64,000 nt of DNA from Carettochelys insculpta. Taxonomy: Eukaryota; Chordata; Testudines; Carettochelyidae. Both the position numbers and the translations under genes were made by a program. Shown piece after piece: positions 1 to 11,730 of this stretch. Under the pieces are notes generated by a model that ran no database searches, had not been told where the DNA came from, and saw nothing but the letters and a program-made list of their open reading frames with translations. Every line of letters begins with the position of its first letter. Position 1 is the stretch's first letter. The stretch lies in contig NC_134138.1 of assembly GCF_033958435.1 (NCBI RefSeq), positions 26,938,598-27,002,597 on the forward strand. Direction: 5' to 3'.

Positions 1-186
1 AACCAGTTTCCAATCCATGAAAGGATCTTTCCTCCTATCCCAGGACCACCTAATTTACATAAGAGCCTTTGGTGAGGGACCTTGTTGAAGGCTTTCTGGA
101 AATCTAAGCATATTATGTCCACTGGATCCCCCCGTCTGCATGTTTGTTAACCCCTTCAAAGAACTCTAATAGATTAGTAAGAGCTC
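1..186 (-). mobile_element. CR1 LINE fragment (RT region)
   Basis: This stretch matches, almost base for base, part of the CR1 copy at about 30990-31125 in this window. Both contain the run from 'taatttacataagagcc' through 'aaccccttcaaagaactcta'. It reads as reverse transcriptase coding sequence on the minus strand. The fragment is cut at the window edge on one side and loses similarity near 186. The family is CR1 (non-LTR retrotransposon). It is a dead piece with no usable open frame. Confidence 0.85.
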
Positions 187-1497
187 GTTATTTTGAAAAA
201 TATTTAGAAATAATGGTCACATTTCATAGATACAGAGTAGCTATTTCAGGATACCATGGTATCACAAAATAGCTCTGCAGTTTAGGCACAGCCTTAGCCA
301 CCCATTGTTCTCCTACATTAGGAAGTTTTTAAAAACGTGGAAAAATGTTTCAACTTAATTTTCATTGGTTAGCTTTGTTTCAAGTTCAGGCTTTCTTCAG
401 CAAGTGAAATGTTACTATGTGGCTGTTATGATTGTCTTTTATTAAGAAAACTATTCAAACCTCAGCCACTTCGGTTTTCTTTTGGTGAGAAAACAAACTG
501 AGTGTGAATGTTGTTTTTTTTATTAAAATATGTTAAGCAGTAATAAAGCAAGAATACATCATTTCATCACATCTGTAAGCATTCTCTCCAAAGTGTAATA
601 ATGCAGACTGTTAATATATTTTGTAGCTCCCCTCTTGTGCTTCTGTTGGAGATATTTGTAATGTCATGCCCGTAAAGTTCTAATACCATCACCACCCTCA
701 TCCAAAATGGCTTTGTGTTTGAGTTTGATACAGTTTTCCTTCTCACATAGGAAATATTTTCACCTCTTCCTTCTTATTTATTGCCACTAAATTTACAGAA
801 GCTAGAAGGGGAAAAGACCTACTAGATAGATCATCCATGATCCAATGCCCAACATAATCAATAGACAAACTCTCATTGATTTCAATAGTCATTGAACTAG
901 GCCATGCTCTTCTATTTTGTCAGGGACTATGATACCCCAGTTGGCCTCCTTTTGCCCTTTTTTCCTGTGTTCAGAGTGCTGCTTGAGTGAATTTAAGCCA
1001 CGAGTTTTAATCTAAAAAAGATGCTAATGGGCAAGGTCAAGCCAGAGATGCTTTCAGAGTCACTGCATTACTAGGACCAGAGGTCAAGGTTCATATTGAA
1101 AGGCCATGGGGAACAGGAAGAGATGGTATAATTGTGATCTCTAATTGTGTGCATTTGGCATGCAAACTTTTGGCTATTAACTGCCATTTAAACATATTAA
1201 AAGCAATATAGCTGTTTAAATTCTCTTCCATGTTTAAATAATTTTACCTCAGAGTGGCTAAATAGAGAAAGAAAAGATTTGCAAATAGAAGTGCTGAGGA
1301 CTTGCTGTTTTGCATGGTCTTATTCATTCAACATATAGGTCATTGACAGCAAGGTCTTTTGTGAATGTTTGTGAATTTTAAAAAATTATGAATTTTAGCA
1401 TGAAACATTGCAATGAACGTTTGCCATTCTCTTGTTTAGACATCTTCTCTCCTGGAACAGCAATCAATCTCATATCACACAAAAAGCATAACAAATA
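187..1497. other. AT-rich unique DNA, no feature seen
   Basis: This is AT-rich sequence with many stop codons in all frames. I see no tRNA boxes, no microsatellite longer than a few units and no recognised repeat. It is probably old non-coding DNA. Confidence 0.5.
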
Positions 1498-1824
1498 CAA
1501 ATTTAACCTCTCTTATCTGGTATCCTTGGGACCTGACTGGTGCCGGATGAGAGAATTTGCCAGACCATAGGAGATCAATATTGTCTAGCAGCATTACCAT
1601 CACTTTCACTACTTACTGGGCTCTTAGATACTTAAGGGTAAATTACAGCTAAATAACAGCACAGGACACTGAAAGCCAGGACTGGTGGCTATAAACAAAC
1701 TTTATGGGACCATGGGAAATTTGTCCACACCCATGATAAGTTGTCATCTGGCTAACTAAAATAATGATGGATTAAAGATGTTGACAGATGAGAGAGTTCT
1801 GGGTTAGAGAAGTTCAACCTGCAC
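1498..1824 (-). mobile_element. MITE, family T copy 1 (CAGGTTGAACC ends)
   Basis: A 327-bp element whose interior matches, in reverse orientation, the elements at 56574-56899 and 37112-37385. Shared landmarks are the 'cctgactggtgccgga' segment, 'tgctgctagacaat' (here reversed), and the ending 'gttcaacctg'. The two ends are inverted copies of a CAGGTTGAACCTCTCT-type repeat. The small size, inverted ends and lack of coding capacity fit a non-autonomous DNA transposon, possibly Tc1/mariner-Tigger. The target duplication is unclear, so the superfamily is tentative. Confidence 0.7.
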
Positions 1825-2048
1825 TACACGGTGGACGTGAACACTTGTTTCCAAGTTAACCAATATTCTCAAACAACAAATATATTTGAAGAAACCAGAA
1901 CAGGTTTCCAGAAAAAGTCACTAAGAAAAGGAGAAAATTAGCACATTATATTCTCATTCATGCATATGAACTTCAAGCCCAGCATTGCAACAAAAGAGAA
2001 TGAGACAAGTAAGACGCCCCATTCTTAAAGTTTGGTACCCAACGTAAA

Positions 2049-2156
2049 TAGTGTCCGAAGGGTAGCTTTGTTAGTCTGTAGCTTCAAAAATAACGAGCAG
2101 TTCTGTAGCACCTTATTAGGTCATGAGCATTTGTGGGTAAAACCCACTTCTGATGT
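2049..2156 (-). mobile_element. Penelope-like element terminal fragment
   Basis: A decayed copy of the PLE end seen intact at 39236 and 61338. The order is the same: 'gggtagctttgttagtctg', then 'tgtagcacctta', then 'ggtcatgagcatttgtgggt' and 'acccacttctgatg'. Only one end is present here, with no inverted partner nearby. Confidence 0.7.
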
Positions 2157-3760
2157 TGGAGTCAACAGGAAACAGAAGGTAAATGGGTATAAAGTACTTA
2201 AAGCTAAATCTCTTAACCTTGCATTTTCATTGTAGACATTTTATGTATTTGTAAAGTTGTAAGTTTAATAGTTTCTTCCATTTAGTCTTATTAGGTGGTT
2301 TTAAGTCTGTTTCCCAAATGAAGGCTCCATGATTTCTGACTATGATCATTCGAAGGGCAGTCTTTATTTATTCATTTCATCATCAAAGCTAGTGAAACTG
2401 GAGATGCTGATTTTTTTCATCATTAGCTCACATTTATATAATTCTACTTGGCCGCCCAGTGACATTTGTAGAAACTATCCATGTTTCTGTCCTCCTGTTA
2501 CACATCACAGTTGTCAGAAGCATAGGATACTAATTCATATTCTAGAAACCTAGATAAAAGAATCATATAGTGTGAAGTGTTTTTGGAGAGAGAGAGACTA
2601 AAACCTTAGCTTTTTGACTCCTCATTGGTACTACATAGAGTGATCATCCTGCTTTAGCCGGGACTGTCCCTGTTTTTAGCAGCCCTACTTTTTTTTTAAA
2701 AAACAGGCTAATTGTACCGCATGTTGCAAAGCAGAGGCCTTAAGCAGCAGGGTCTGTCTGTTTAAAGAGCTAGCTGGAGGAGGCAGGTGGGCTCTTTAAA
2801 CGGATTTTTTAAACACATTGTTGCCAGCAGCTCCCCAGGGCAATGGAAGGGGGCATGGAGGAGGGGCAAGGTTGTCAAAAGCTGGAGTCAAGCTGCTGCA
2901 CTCTTTGCTCCCACTGTCTGAGAAGGGCAGAGAAGGCTGTGTCTCAGATATCCCTACACCCCCCGCCCCCCAATGCCTAGAAGATAACAGGATTGGTGTA
3001 GGCAGGCCAGGGCCCTATGACAGGGAATGGGAGCAGCCATTTGAGGAAAAGGGTGGACAGCTACTGGTAGGGCGGGGGATCGCGTTTAGCTTGGTAGCCA
3101 CAGGCAGCAGCAGACAGGCAAGTCTCTAGAGCAAACGGCAACCTGACCCAGGCCAGGGGCTAGATGGGGGATCATGGGTTTGGAGGAGTCCCATGAAGGA
3201 TGGAAGACAGGACTCAAGAGGGAGTAGAGACAGGAAAAAGGAGAGAAGGACTGGTAGGGCTGGATTACCTCTTCTGGAGGCCAGGACTATTAGATTTTGT
3301 GGGGCCCTCTAGGATCTGGAGTGAGCACAAAAATCATGGGTTCAGAATATGGGAGGGGGTCTCCAGGCTGGGCCAGAAGGCTGGGGTGTGAGGTGGGGTG
3401 AGGGTGCTCTAGCTAGGGGTGCATGCTCTGGGGCAGAGCCTGGGATGAAGGGTTTGGGGTGCAGCAGCAGGGAGCTCCAGGCTGGGGCCCAGGGGTTTGG
3501 AGTGTGGGAGGGGGCTCAGCCTGGCCCACTGATGGATGTGTGCAAAGGGGGCAAGTGCCCAGGACCCCAGGCAAGAGCCCTAGACCCTTTTTAAATAGCT
3601 CAGGCAGGTGTGTGCTCCATTCTTTCTGCTTGTACCTTTTCTCAAAAGCTAGAGCAACATCTCCCACCCCCCGACCCTTTGAGAGGAAGTGGAAAAAGAT
3701 GACGTGATGGGAGACATAGGGCAGGGTCAGGGAGTTTGGCTGCCCTACTTTGCATAGTTG
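2157..3760. repeat. Unique DNA grading into GC-rich low-complexity repeat
   Basis: The first 480 bp hold nothing recognised. From about 2640 ('gggactgtccctgttt') to 3740 the sequence becomes purine- and G-rich, with loosely repeated motifs such as 'gggctggggtg', 'ccaggctgggg' and 'gtgggagggggc'. The complementary flavour recurs at 4260-4450 and 24060-24600. The open frames here come from base composition, and none shows a domain. It may be the inside of a decayed DNA transposon: 'gtgatcatcctg' at 2640 loosely mirrors 'atggtcaccctag' at 4713-4725. Confidence 0.4.
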
Positions 3761-5356
3761 TTAATGGTTTAGAAGGGAGAGAATTCTTTTTACAACATGA
3801 TAGTGACAAAACTCCAAAAGCATCTGAAAAATGATCAATATTTTTTTTTTTAAATATCCTGTGTTACTTCACTAATTGATGAATAGTAAATTAAAGACTG
3901 GATGAAAAATTACCTAAATCCTGTTTATTTGTTTGACTTTTCAATTAGAGTTGGATTTTTAGACAAGTGATTTCCATCAGGTTTTAGCATTTGTTTGGGA
4001 AGGGGTATTTGAATCATTAGGCTGCAGACCTTATCTTAATCTGGCCCTGTCCTGGGGAATAGGGTAGATAGCTAGGCCAGCACTGCAGAGCAGAGGAGAA
4101 AAGGGTGGCCCAAAGGCAGTAACTAGGAAACAAACAGGCACATAATTTATCTACTGTAAATTCTATGACTCCAGTGACATGTAAATGGGGTAGGGAAAGG
4201 TTTAAATTGTCCTGATAGGTTTCATGCTCTTTTTATACTGCTGCAAAAGTATCAGTTGGTTTACATTGTTCCAGAACCCAGAGCCAGGGCTCCTCCCTGC
4301 TCCAGCCTCCTGTCCGACTCCTATCCCTGACACTTGCCTTCCTGCACACACACCCAGCCCTGATTTCCAGCAGCTCACTCACATACCCCAACCACCCTTC
4401 ACATTTTCCCCAGCCCCTACCCCTGCTCCTGCAACTCTCTCACTACCAGCCCTCACATGACAAGCCCACACTCTGGAGGACAGCAAGATGAGGACAAGGC
4501 AGGCACTTCTACGGAGCGATAACCACTTAGCTGTAGGTATGTATTTTTAATTTTTACACAATTCTGTTTTAATAATGTCCTTTATCGTTTAAATGAGGCT
4601 CAGTCAACTTAATGTTATATTAAAGGTTTGTACTGCGTAGTTCTAATGGATTGCCAGTGAACTCGCTTAACTCCAAGCAATTTTACCAGGTGGCCTGCAT
4701 TTCACATAGGAAATTATGGTCACCCTAGGACTAAAGCAGTGTATTTTCACTAACCCTTTCTTTGTACTTTTGCAGTAGGCCAGTTTAGTGGAAATCTTTT
4801 GGACCATAAATCACTCAACCACTCCGTTTAGACAGCCAGCGCTGGTGGCCCTGCCTGTCCCATTACTACAGAAAGCAGAATTTGGCAGCACCCTGTAGTA
4901 AGCTTCTGCAGAGGCTTCCTTAGTTTTCCTTCATTGTCTGTGAAAAGTTTAGTGAGACAAAGCAGTCTGTAAGTTCTTGGCCAAATCTGCTTGCTAAAGG
5001 CAGACTACTTTTGCCCAGTTCACCCAAACCCTAACCCATAGCAGACTTCCTCTTACTCAACCTTATGAGAGAGGAAGGACAAGGAAGCTCTGTTCCAACC
5101 ACCTTTCTTTGATGTTTTGGAAGCTACCCTGGACCAATAAGGGATTGCGTCAGTACCTGCTTTCCAGCTGTAGGTGACAAATACTCAGCTGCTGTGGCTC
5201 ACAGTCCGGACGTGAACGGTCAGTATAAAAACTTGCAGCTCACATTCTGACTTCCACTGCCCAATTACGGTTTGCAGAGTGACCCCAACATACATTCATT
5301 GATCCCAAATTTCCAAAACCTCTCTCCCTGCCGTGTCCAGTCCTCTCCCGTTACAC
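3761..5356. other. Non-coding DNA with a possible promoter-like site
   Basis: Mostly unassigned sequence. The C-rich stretch at 4260-4450 resembles the low-complexity repeat described just upstream, on the other strand. An ACCAATAAGG box at 5133-5142 lies about 85 bp before a TATAAAA box at 5224-5230. The spacing suits a pol II promoter or an LTR promoter, but no reading frame or LTR partner follows. Confidence 0.3.
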
Positions 5357-5368
5357 TCACTGAATTAA

Positions 5369-5779
5369 AACAAAAAAGCAGTCAAGTAGCACTTTAAAGA
5401 CGAACAAAATAATTTATTAGGTGATGAGCTTTCGTGGGACAGAACCACTTCTTCAGACCATAGCCATACCAGAACAGACTCAATATTTAACGCATAGAAA
5501 ACCAAAAGTAGTTATCAAGGTTGACAAATCAGAAAAAAAATTATCAAGGTGAGCAAATCAGAGAGTAGAGGGGCAGAAGTGGGTGGAGGGAGTCAAGAAT
5601 TAGATTAAGCCAAATATGCAAAAGAGCCCCTGTGATGACTCAGAAAATTCCCATCCCGGTTCAAACCATGTGTTAATATGTCAAATTTGAATATTAAAGA
5701 GAGTTCCGCAGCCTCTTTAAAGTGCTACTTAACTGTTTTTTGTTTTCATAGTATATAGACTAGCAAAGCTTTCTCTCTG
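5369..5779. mobile_element. Penelope-like element, family 2, with inverted ends
   Basis: A 411-bp insertion flanked by a perfect 12-bp direct repeat, TCACTGAATTAA, at 5357-5368 and 5780-5791. The left end ('caagtagcactttaaaga') reappears inverted near the right end ('tctttaaagtgctactta'). Between them lie the conserved 'gatgagctttcgtgggaca' and 'acttcttcaga' blocks and a piece matching the PLE coding region at 63320-63350 ('atgtgttaatatgtcaaatttga'). It is a short, internally deleted retroelement copy. Confidence 0.85.
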
Positions 5780-5791
5780 TCACTGAATTAA

Positions 5792-7039
5792 GTGTGCTGT
5801 CCCCAAAAACGACACAAACTGCAGCTTATTATTGTCACTGAAGTTAGCAAGCACTTCTGTTGAATAAAAAAATGGTTTGGTTTAGACAAAAAGGTAAAAC
5901 AAGTTTACTCAATCACAAAGAGAGAAGGTTTCAGTTCAAATATAAAGGACAGAGGTAGATAGGGTATGAAACAGGTTTGAGTAAAAATACCTAAAACCTA
6001 ATACCTAAAACCTAACTTAACAACTGGCCAATGGGAGTGATCCGCAGCCAGCAGGTGCTGCAAGTGCAGAGGTGCAGGTAAATACAGTGGTGGCAGCCTG
6101 CCAGGGGATAACCCTGGTGATCTGGATCCAGCCCATGGGCTGGTATTTGACTGCTTTTGTGTTAACCCACGGATAATATGCTGGTACCTATCATTCCACC
6201 CTTACACTTTCCAGGTGCTTCCCTGCACCAACAAAAAACACTAGAATGCCTGTTTTTTCCATGGGAGAATAGGATGCCCAATCCTGATGACAACACCCTG
6301 CTGAGTGTGCTGTCAAAGGGGGTATGTAATGGAGTATCTGAACCCTGCCTAACAAAGAAGAATTAATGAGTTGCTTTGGGTTGGAGTGGCCTTGCTTCCC
6401 ACATCTGCAAATCATGCCCAGCCTAGAGGAGTTAAAACAATGAGAATTCCACTCAGATGAGGGCAAATACTGTTGAACTTTGAACTCTGAAATGAACATT
6501 TATACTCCCAGAGCCCCTCTGAAGCAAGAGAAGGCCATCTTCTTGAGGTAGGTGGTTCGACATTTTTCTTTACCTTTCTTTTGTTTATCCCATTTTGCTT
6601 ACTACCATCTTTTGATGGCATCACTGGGAGCACAGAAGGCCAAGACAGTTAAGTGCCTGGAGTTGGAAGGGGAGCACTGGACTGCTAAAAAGCCTCCCCA
6701 CAGCACCCCTTGGGGAGGAGAAGAGTAACTGGACTCATGTGCATCCCTCATGTAACATCAAGGTAGTGCCCTACCATGGACAGATTCATGACAACACATA
6801 ACAGTTTCTCAGGCCCTTTCTTTATGGGTTTTGCTTACTTTACATGGAAGTGCACTTCACAAGCTAGCATTCATATACGCTCAGTGTTATTACTGACCAA
6901 TGAAGCATCCTTGTTATTCCAGGCCACCCCATTAAAGTAAATTTGTAATAGACACACACAAATCCTTTTGAGGAGCTGGTCCAACCACAAGTTACTGGGC
7001 TTATTCTTGGCACATACGTATCAGTGTGTATTAGTTATT
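5792..7039. other. Non-coding DNA, small tandem duplication
   Basis: AT-rich sequence with a short direct duplication of 'aatacctaaaacct' at about 5986-6014. Several short frames occur, but none has a domain or a conserved look. The stretch around 6100-6160 ('ggatccagcccatgggctgg') recalls hAT-type MITE interiors, too weakly to call. Confidence 0.35.
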
Positions 7040-7255
7040 AGAGGGGAAGGAGCCCAATGATCAAGTCATTAGCCTAGGACTTTGGATATCTCAATTCAAT
7101 CCCATCTTCCTGTGTGACCTTCAACAAGTTTCTTACCTTCTCATTTCCTCATCTGTTCAACAGCAGATCCTTAACTCATGAGGAAGTTGTCAGGATAATG
7201 TATTAAGGATTGTGAGATTCCTATCTGTTATGGCAATGGGATATATAAAAGTATC
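7040..7255 (+). mobile_element. MIR/CORE-SINE, ancient
   Basis: The tRNA-related head is followed by the CORE block, visible as 'ctgtgtgaccttcaacaag' and 'cctcatctgt' at about 7110-7162, and then a tail with 'gtcaggataatgtattaagg'. This order is characteristic of MIR-like CORE-SINEs shared by amniotes. The copy is heavily mutated. A younger MITE is inserted immediately downstream. Confidence 0.75.
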
Positions 7256-7258
7256 TTA

Positions 7259-7571
7259 GGGAACATCTACGTTACAGGGAAGATCAACCCTGCAGTGATT
7301 GATCTTCCAGAGTTCAATTTAGTGTGCGTAGTGGGGACATGCTGACTCAAATTTACAGGGTGCCGCCAGTAATCACAGTACTGCTGCTTCCCCTGCCCTA
7401 TGCCTCCCATCAGGAGTAAGCAAAGTCGCTGGGAGCCTAGGGTCCTGTAGACCTTCCTTAGTGGAGACAGTGCAGAAGCCCAAATTAAGGTATGTAGACT
7501 TTAGCTACGTAATTGAAGTAGCTGAAATTGCGTACCTTAATTTGACCTTCTGTTGTAGTGTAGACCTGGCC
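7259..7571. mobile_element. MITE with GTCTACAC-type ends (TTA duplication)
   Basis: A 313-bp element flanked by TTA at 7256-7258 and 7572-7574. The left end 'gggaacatctacgttac' pairs with the inverse of 'gtagtgtagacctggcc'. The 3-bp duplication and end sequence match the larger MITEs at 11047, 21405, 35648 and 36511, so they likely share a transposase, probably PIF/Harbinger. There is no coding capacity. Confidence 0.75.
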
Positions 7572-7574
7572 TTA

Positions 7575-8980
7575 GATAGCTAGTGGGGAAGAATAATGCC
7601 TTCGATTCAGAAAGATATGGGTGAAACACTGTAGAGTGTTCTACACAGGAAATCCAACTCGCTGACCACGCTTGTCTGTTCTAGGCGAAAAATCCATACA
7701 TTGCTGAAGTTTGTGTCTAATTTATCCCTATGGTCCTTTTAGAAGGTTAAAACTGATCATGTTAACTATTGGTACCATAACCAGTTTATTTTAATGTGAG
7801 AATCTCATATGTCCCTCCAAAACCATGTTTCTTACAGTGCAAAACCCAATGGCTTCCTTACAGCATTTTCTTCCTTATTGTAATGAGTATCAAGGATAGA
7901 AACAAAATTCTGGAAATAGGTGTTTCGTTTGGGTACTGGTTATTTTCCTTAGCAGCAGCAGAGCAACATACTGCAATGTGCATCAATGGTGGGTGGGATT
8001 AGTTTGGTTTTAATCTGAAATTGCTTACACATTCAATAGCTATTGAAAGTCCGGAGGACATCTATTTGCTTTAAAAAAATTTAAGCCAGGTTATATTCTT
8101 AGCCTAAATCACTGCAACTCTAAAATATTCTAATGATTCCTTACTATGGTGGGGCTGAAATGTTCCAGAGCTCAACACCCAAAGGTAATAAGAACAGCAA
8201 AGAAAGCACCAGCTGGTAGATAAGAAAGTGATTAGATGCTCCAAAAATATGTATTGAGAAAAGAGTATGGGTTGAAGAGGAGGATATTTTGGATATTATT
8301 AGCAGACTTGTCTTAATGCTTCAGTAGATACTGCGATTGACTCTCAGCCTGATGGGTGTAGACTGTTCTTGGTCTGTTATTCTGTTTCCAGACTCAAACT
8401 TTGTTCTTCTGTGAGTGATAGTAAGACTTCTCCCTTGACCCTTGCTAACTGGGATTAAGTAACAGCTGCCTACCCCTATAATTGATTAGGATAGATAAAC
8501 AGAAGCATTGCTACAGTAAGTGCTTCTTCTGGTGGGAAGAAAGACGCAGCTCGAATCAGGATGTTATGCAGATGGCAGTTCACATCACTTCCAAAGACTA
8601 GTCATGATGATGAACCCAAAAGTAGGCAGCAGAAACCAGACTTTACAGCCATGAAATAAAAAGGCCAGATGATGCAATCCCAGATACTTAAGGAGTTAGA
8701 CCACAACTTGGCTTCCTGACATTAACAGCTGCTGTACAGAAGAAGTGGCAAAGGCCTTAGAAGTAGCATTATGGTTCATTGTTGAATGTGAATGTGGTTG
8801 TACCACAAAGGAGAGATGTATTTGTAAACCCAACTGACTAAGACCTAAGAAAATACTTCGGTAGAAAATAATCTTACTGTTTTATGTGATGTGGTCGAAG
8901 GAAAAAAGGGTGCCGCATCTGTGACTGTACAGGATTTCATGGGAAATGAGGAAAAGGGATCTTATATATAGACATTCAAA
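7575..8980. other. Unassigned non-coding DNA
   Basis: No repeats, RNA genes or convincing coding sequence were recognised. Short frames, such as one at 7796-8002, lack any domain or splice context. Confidence 0.45.
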
Positions 8981-8984
8981 GTGT

Positions 8985-9075
8985 CATAGTTTTAAAGCCA
9001 GAAGGGAATATTTGATCATCTAGTGTGACTTCATCCATGATACAGACCCATGAATATCTCTGTTACCTCTGACTA
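8985..9075 (+). repeat. Interspersed repeat fragment, unclassified
   Basis: The run 'agccagaagggaatatttga' followed by 'tcatctagtgtgacttc' resembles a very common reptile interspersed motif ('ccagaagggaccattgtgat'). The class is not clear to me. It may be the 3' part of a LINE. Confidence 0.4.
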
Positions 9076-9471
9076 GAGCCCACAGATTCACTCTATGACC
9101 ACAACTACGAAAAGGACAATGATGAAAAGTAAGTCAAAGGAACAGAGTCTACACAAGAAACACACTCCAGATACTGTGCTGGCACTTAAAATGTTGGACT
9201 CCCTATGTGGCACCACAGTGCAAGAGTCAGGAGCAAAAAACTTGCCCAGGCAGTCCAGATCCATGGACACAAGTCCATCAAAGGCTGGAGCTGATTCTAT
9301 TTTACCAGTGAACCACATGAAGTAGCTGGTTCCGAAGGCAGAGAACACACTCTTTGAACACTGATGAGGCAGACTGTAGTGCTGAGACCCAGGTTCGGCT
9401 GTGATGAGACTTCAGAGAGCACAGGGCAGCCCAGTGGTACAGGACCCCAATGGACAAAATGTAGGGTTGCC

Positions 9472-9893
9472 TCCTTTCATAGAACCATAGGGCTTGGTCT
9501 ATCCTCTTGCCAAGATGCAGGATTTGTTGTGTCTGAACTATCCAAGATGGATGACTATCCAGCCTCCTTTTGAAAACTTCCAGCAAATTACCATCCACAT
9601 CCTCCACAGGCTGTCTGTTCCACTGCTCTTACAGTTAGGAAGTTTTTCCTGAGGTTTAATCTAATTCTGCTAAGCTGTGGTTTGAACCCATTGCCTCTTG
9701 ACCTGCTCTCTGTGCCAACAGAGAACAGATTTTCTCTTTTTTATGGCAGCCTGACAAATATTTGAATACTGCTATCATGTCTCCCCTTAACCTCCTTTTT
9801 TCCTCACTAAACGTACCCAGTTCCTTCAGCCTTTTCTCATATGGCTTTCATTCCATCCCTTTGATCATATTTGTCACTAGTCTCTTGATCATT
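9472..9893 (-). mobile_element. Old CR1 LINE, 3' portion, segment 1 of 3
   Basis: On the minus strand this is the CR1 3' UTR and the end of the RT reading frame. It starts at 'catagaaccatagggcttgg' and continues with 'cagttaggaagtttttcctga', 'tgtctccccttaacctcct' and 'ccttcagccttttctcatat'. The same old element resumes at 10740 and again at 11731. A younger CR1, an old SINE remnant and a MITE separate the three parts. Confidence 0.85.
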
Positions 9894-10596
9894 TCACAGA
9901 ATCACAGAGCTGGAAGAGACCTCAGGAGGTCGCCTAGTCCAGCCCCTGCTTCAAGCAGGATCAACCCCCACTGTCATCCAAGCCAGGACCTTGTCAAGCC
10001 GGGATTTAAAAACCTTGAGGGATGGAGAATCCACCAGCTCTCTAGGCAACACATTCCAGTGCTTCACCACCCTCCTGGTGAAGAGGTTTTTCCTAATATC
10101 TAACCTACACCTTTCCCTCTTCAACTTCTGACCATTACTCCTTGTTCTGCCATCTGACACCACTGAGAACAGTTTCTCACCCTCTTCTTTAGAGCTCCCC
10201 TTCAGTAAGTTGAAGGCTGCTATTAAATCACCCCTCAGTCTTCTCTTCTGTAAACTAAAGATGCCCAGATCCCTCAGCCTGTCCTCATAGGTCTTGTGCT
10301 GCAGCCCCTTGATCATTTTTGTCGCCCTCTGCTGAACCTGCTCCAGCAGGTCCATGTCCTTCTTATACTGGGGGCCCAAAACTGGGCACAATATAAAAGA
10401 TGTGGCCTCACCAGTGCTGAATAGAGGGGAATAACTATTTATCTAGATCTGGTTGAAATGCTCCTCCTGATACACCCTAATATACTGTTAGCCTTCTTGG
10501 CTGCCAGGGTACACTGTTTGCTCATATCCAGTCTTTCATCCCCCATAACTCCTAGGTCCCTTTCCACTGTACTGCTGCTGCGCCAGTTGGTTCATG
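9894..10596 (-). mobile_element. Younger CR1 LINE nested in older CR1
   Basis: The 3' end begins with 'cagaatcacagagctggaag' (the conserved CR1 3' UTR on the minus strand). It carries a 146-residue open frame at 9951-10391 covering the C-terminal CR1 region, with readable blocks [31 protein letters not shown] and RKNLFTRRVVKHWNVLPREL. The 5' end is truncated near 10596. The preserved frame shows it is younger than the CR1 it interrupts. No catalytic RT motif is included. Confidence 0.85.
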
Positions 10597-10619
10597 GCTT
10601 ATAACAATACTAGATTAAA

Positions 10620-10720
10620 CCAATTCCAGACAAGACACACCACTGTATTGGCCAGGAATCAATCCCAGATTAACTGCTTGGAAGACAGCTAGACTTGCCA
10701 CTGTGCCACCAATACCTCTC
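10620..10720 (-). mobile_element. Old tRNA-derived SINE remnant
   Basis: On the minus strand an A-box-like 'tggcacagtggcaag' precedes a B-box-like 'gggattgattcctgg' by about 40 bp, the layout of a tRNA-derived pol III promoter. The tail is lost. It lies between two segments of the old CR1. Confidence 0.4.
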
Positions 10721-10739
10721 TCACAATGGCCTATCTTAC

Positions 10740-11046
10740 AGTGATGACCACAAGTGGATATAGTACTCCAGCTGATGCTTAACCTATGCAGACTAGAGCA
10801 CTTCTATCATTTCCTATGATTCACATGCTATGTCTCTGTTAATGCAACCTAAAATTGCATTTTCTCTTTATTGCAAAAGCATTGTGCTATTGACTTGTGT
10901 TGGGATTCTAATCCACCACATCTCTCAGATGCTTCTCAGCAGGTCTGTGGCCAAGCCACTTATCCCCTCATTTAATATTTGTGAATTTGGTTTTTCTTCT
11001 GCAGGAGTAGCATATTTCTCTTGATTGAATTTCACTTTGTCATCTA
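10740..11046 (-). mobile_element. Old CR1 LINE, segment 2 of 3
   Basis: This continues the old CR1 that stops at 9893. 'atagtactccagctgatgc' and 'cctaaaattgcattttctc' are the expected next CR1 landmarks on the minus strand. It ends exactly at the CTA target duplication of the MITE at 11047. Confidence 0.75.
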
Positions 11047-11727
11047 GGCCGCGTCTACACATGCACGCTACTTCGAAGTAGCGGCGCCAACTTCGAAATA
11101 GCGCCCGTCACGGCTACCCGTGTTGGGCGCTATTTCGAAGTTGAAATCGACGTTAGGCGGCGAGACGTCGAAGTCGCTAACCCCATGAGGGGATGGGAAT
11201 AGCGCCCTACTTCAAAGCTGAACGTCGAAGTAGGGCACGTGTAGACGATCCGCGTCCCCCAACATCGAAATAGCGGGGTCCGCCATGGCGGCCATCAGCT
11301 GAGGGGTTGAGAGACGCTCTCTCTCCAGCCCCTGTGGGGCTCTATGGTCACCGTGTGCAGCAGCCCTTAGCCCAGGGCTTCTGGCTGCTGCTGCGGCAGC
11401 TGGGGATCCATGCTGCATGCACAGGGTCTGCAACCAGTTGTCGGCTCTGTGGATCTTGTGTTGTTTAGTGCAACTGTGTCTGGGAGGGGCCCTTTAAGGG
11501 AGCGGCTTGCTGTTGAGTCTGCCCTGTGACCCTGTCTGCAGCTGTTCCTGGCACCCTTATTTTGATGTGTGCTACTTTGGCGTGTAGACGTTCCCTCGCA
11601 GCGCCTATTTCGATGTGGTGCTGCCCAATGTCGAAGTGAACGTCGACGTTGCCAGCCCTGGAGGACGTGTAGACTTTATTCATCAAAATAGCCTATTTCG
11701 ATGTAGCGTGCACATGTAGATGTAGCC
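11047..11727. mobile_element. Large CpG-rich MITE, copy 1 (CTA duplication)
   Basis: A 681-bp element flanked by CTA at 11044-11046 and 11728-11730. The left end 'ggccgcgtctacacatg' is the inverse of the right end 'catgtagatgtagcc'. It is packed with TTCGAA and TATTTCGA motifs that form short palindromes. The middle (about 11290-11560) is GC-rich and closely matches copy 2 at 21405-22115. The frames inside are repeat-derived. The 3-bp duplication suggests PIF/Harbinger. The many intact CpGs suggest recent insertion. Confidence 0.85.
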
Positions 11728-11730
11728 CTA

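Noticed and set aside
2818..3707. Several overlapping frames in G-rich DNA
   Set aside because: They come from low-complexity composition and repeat structure, with frames open on both strands.
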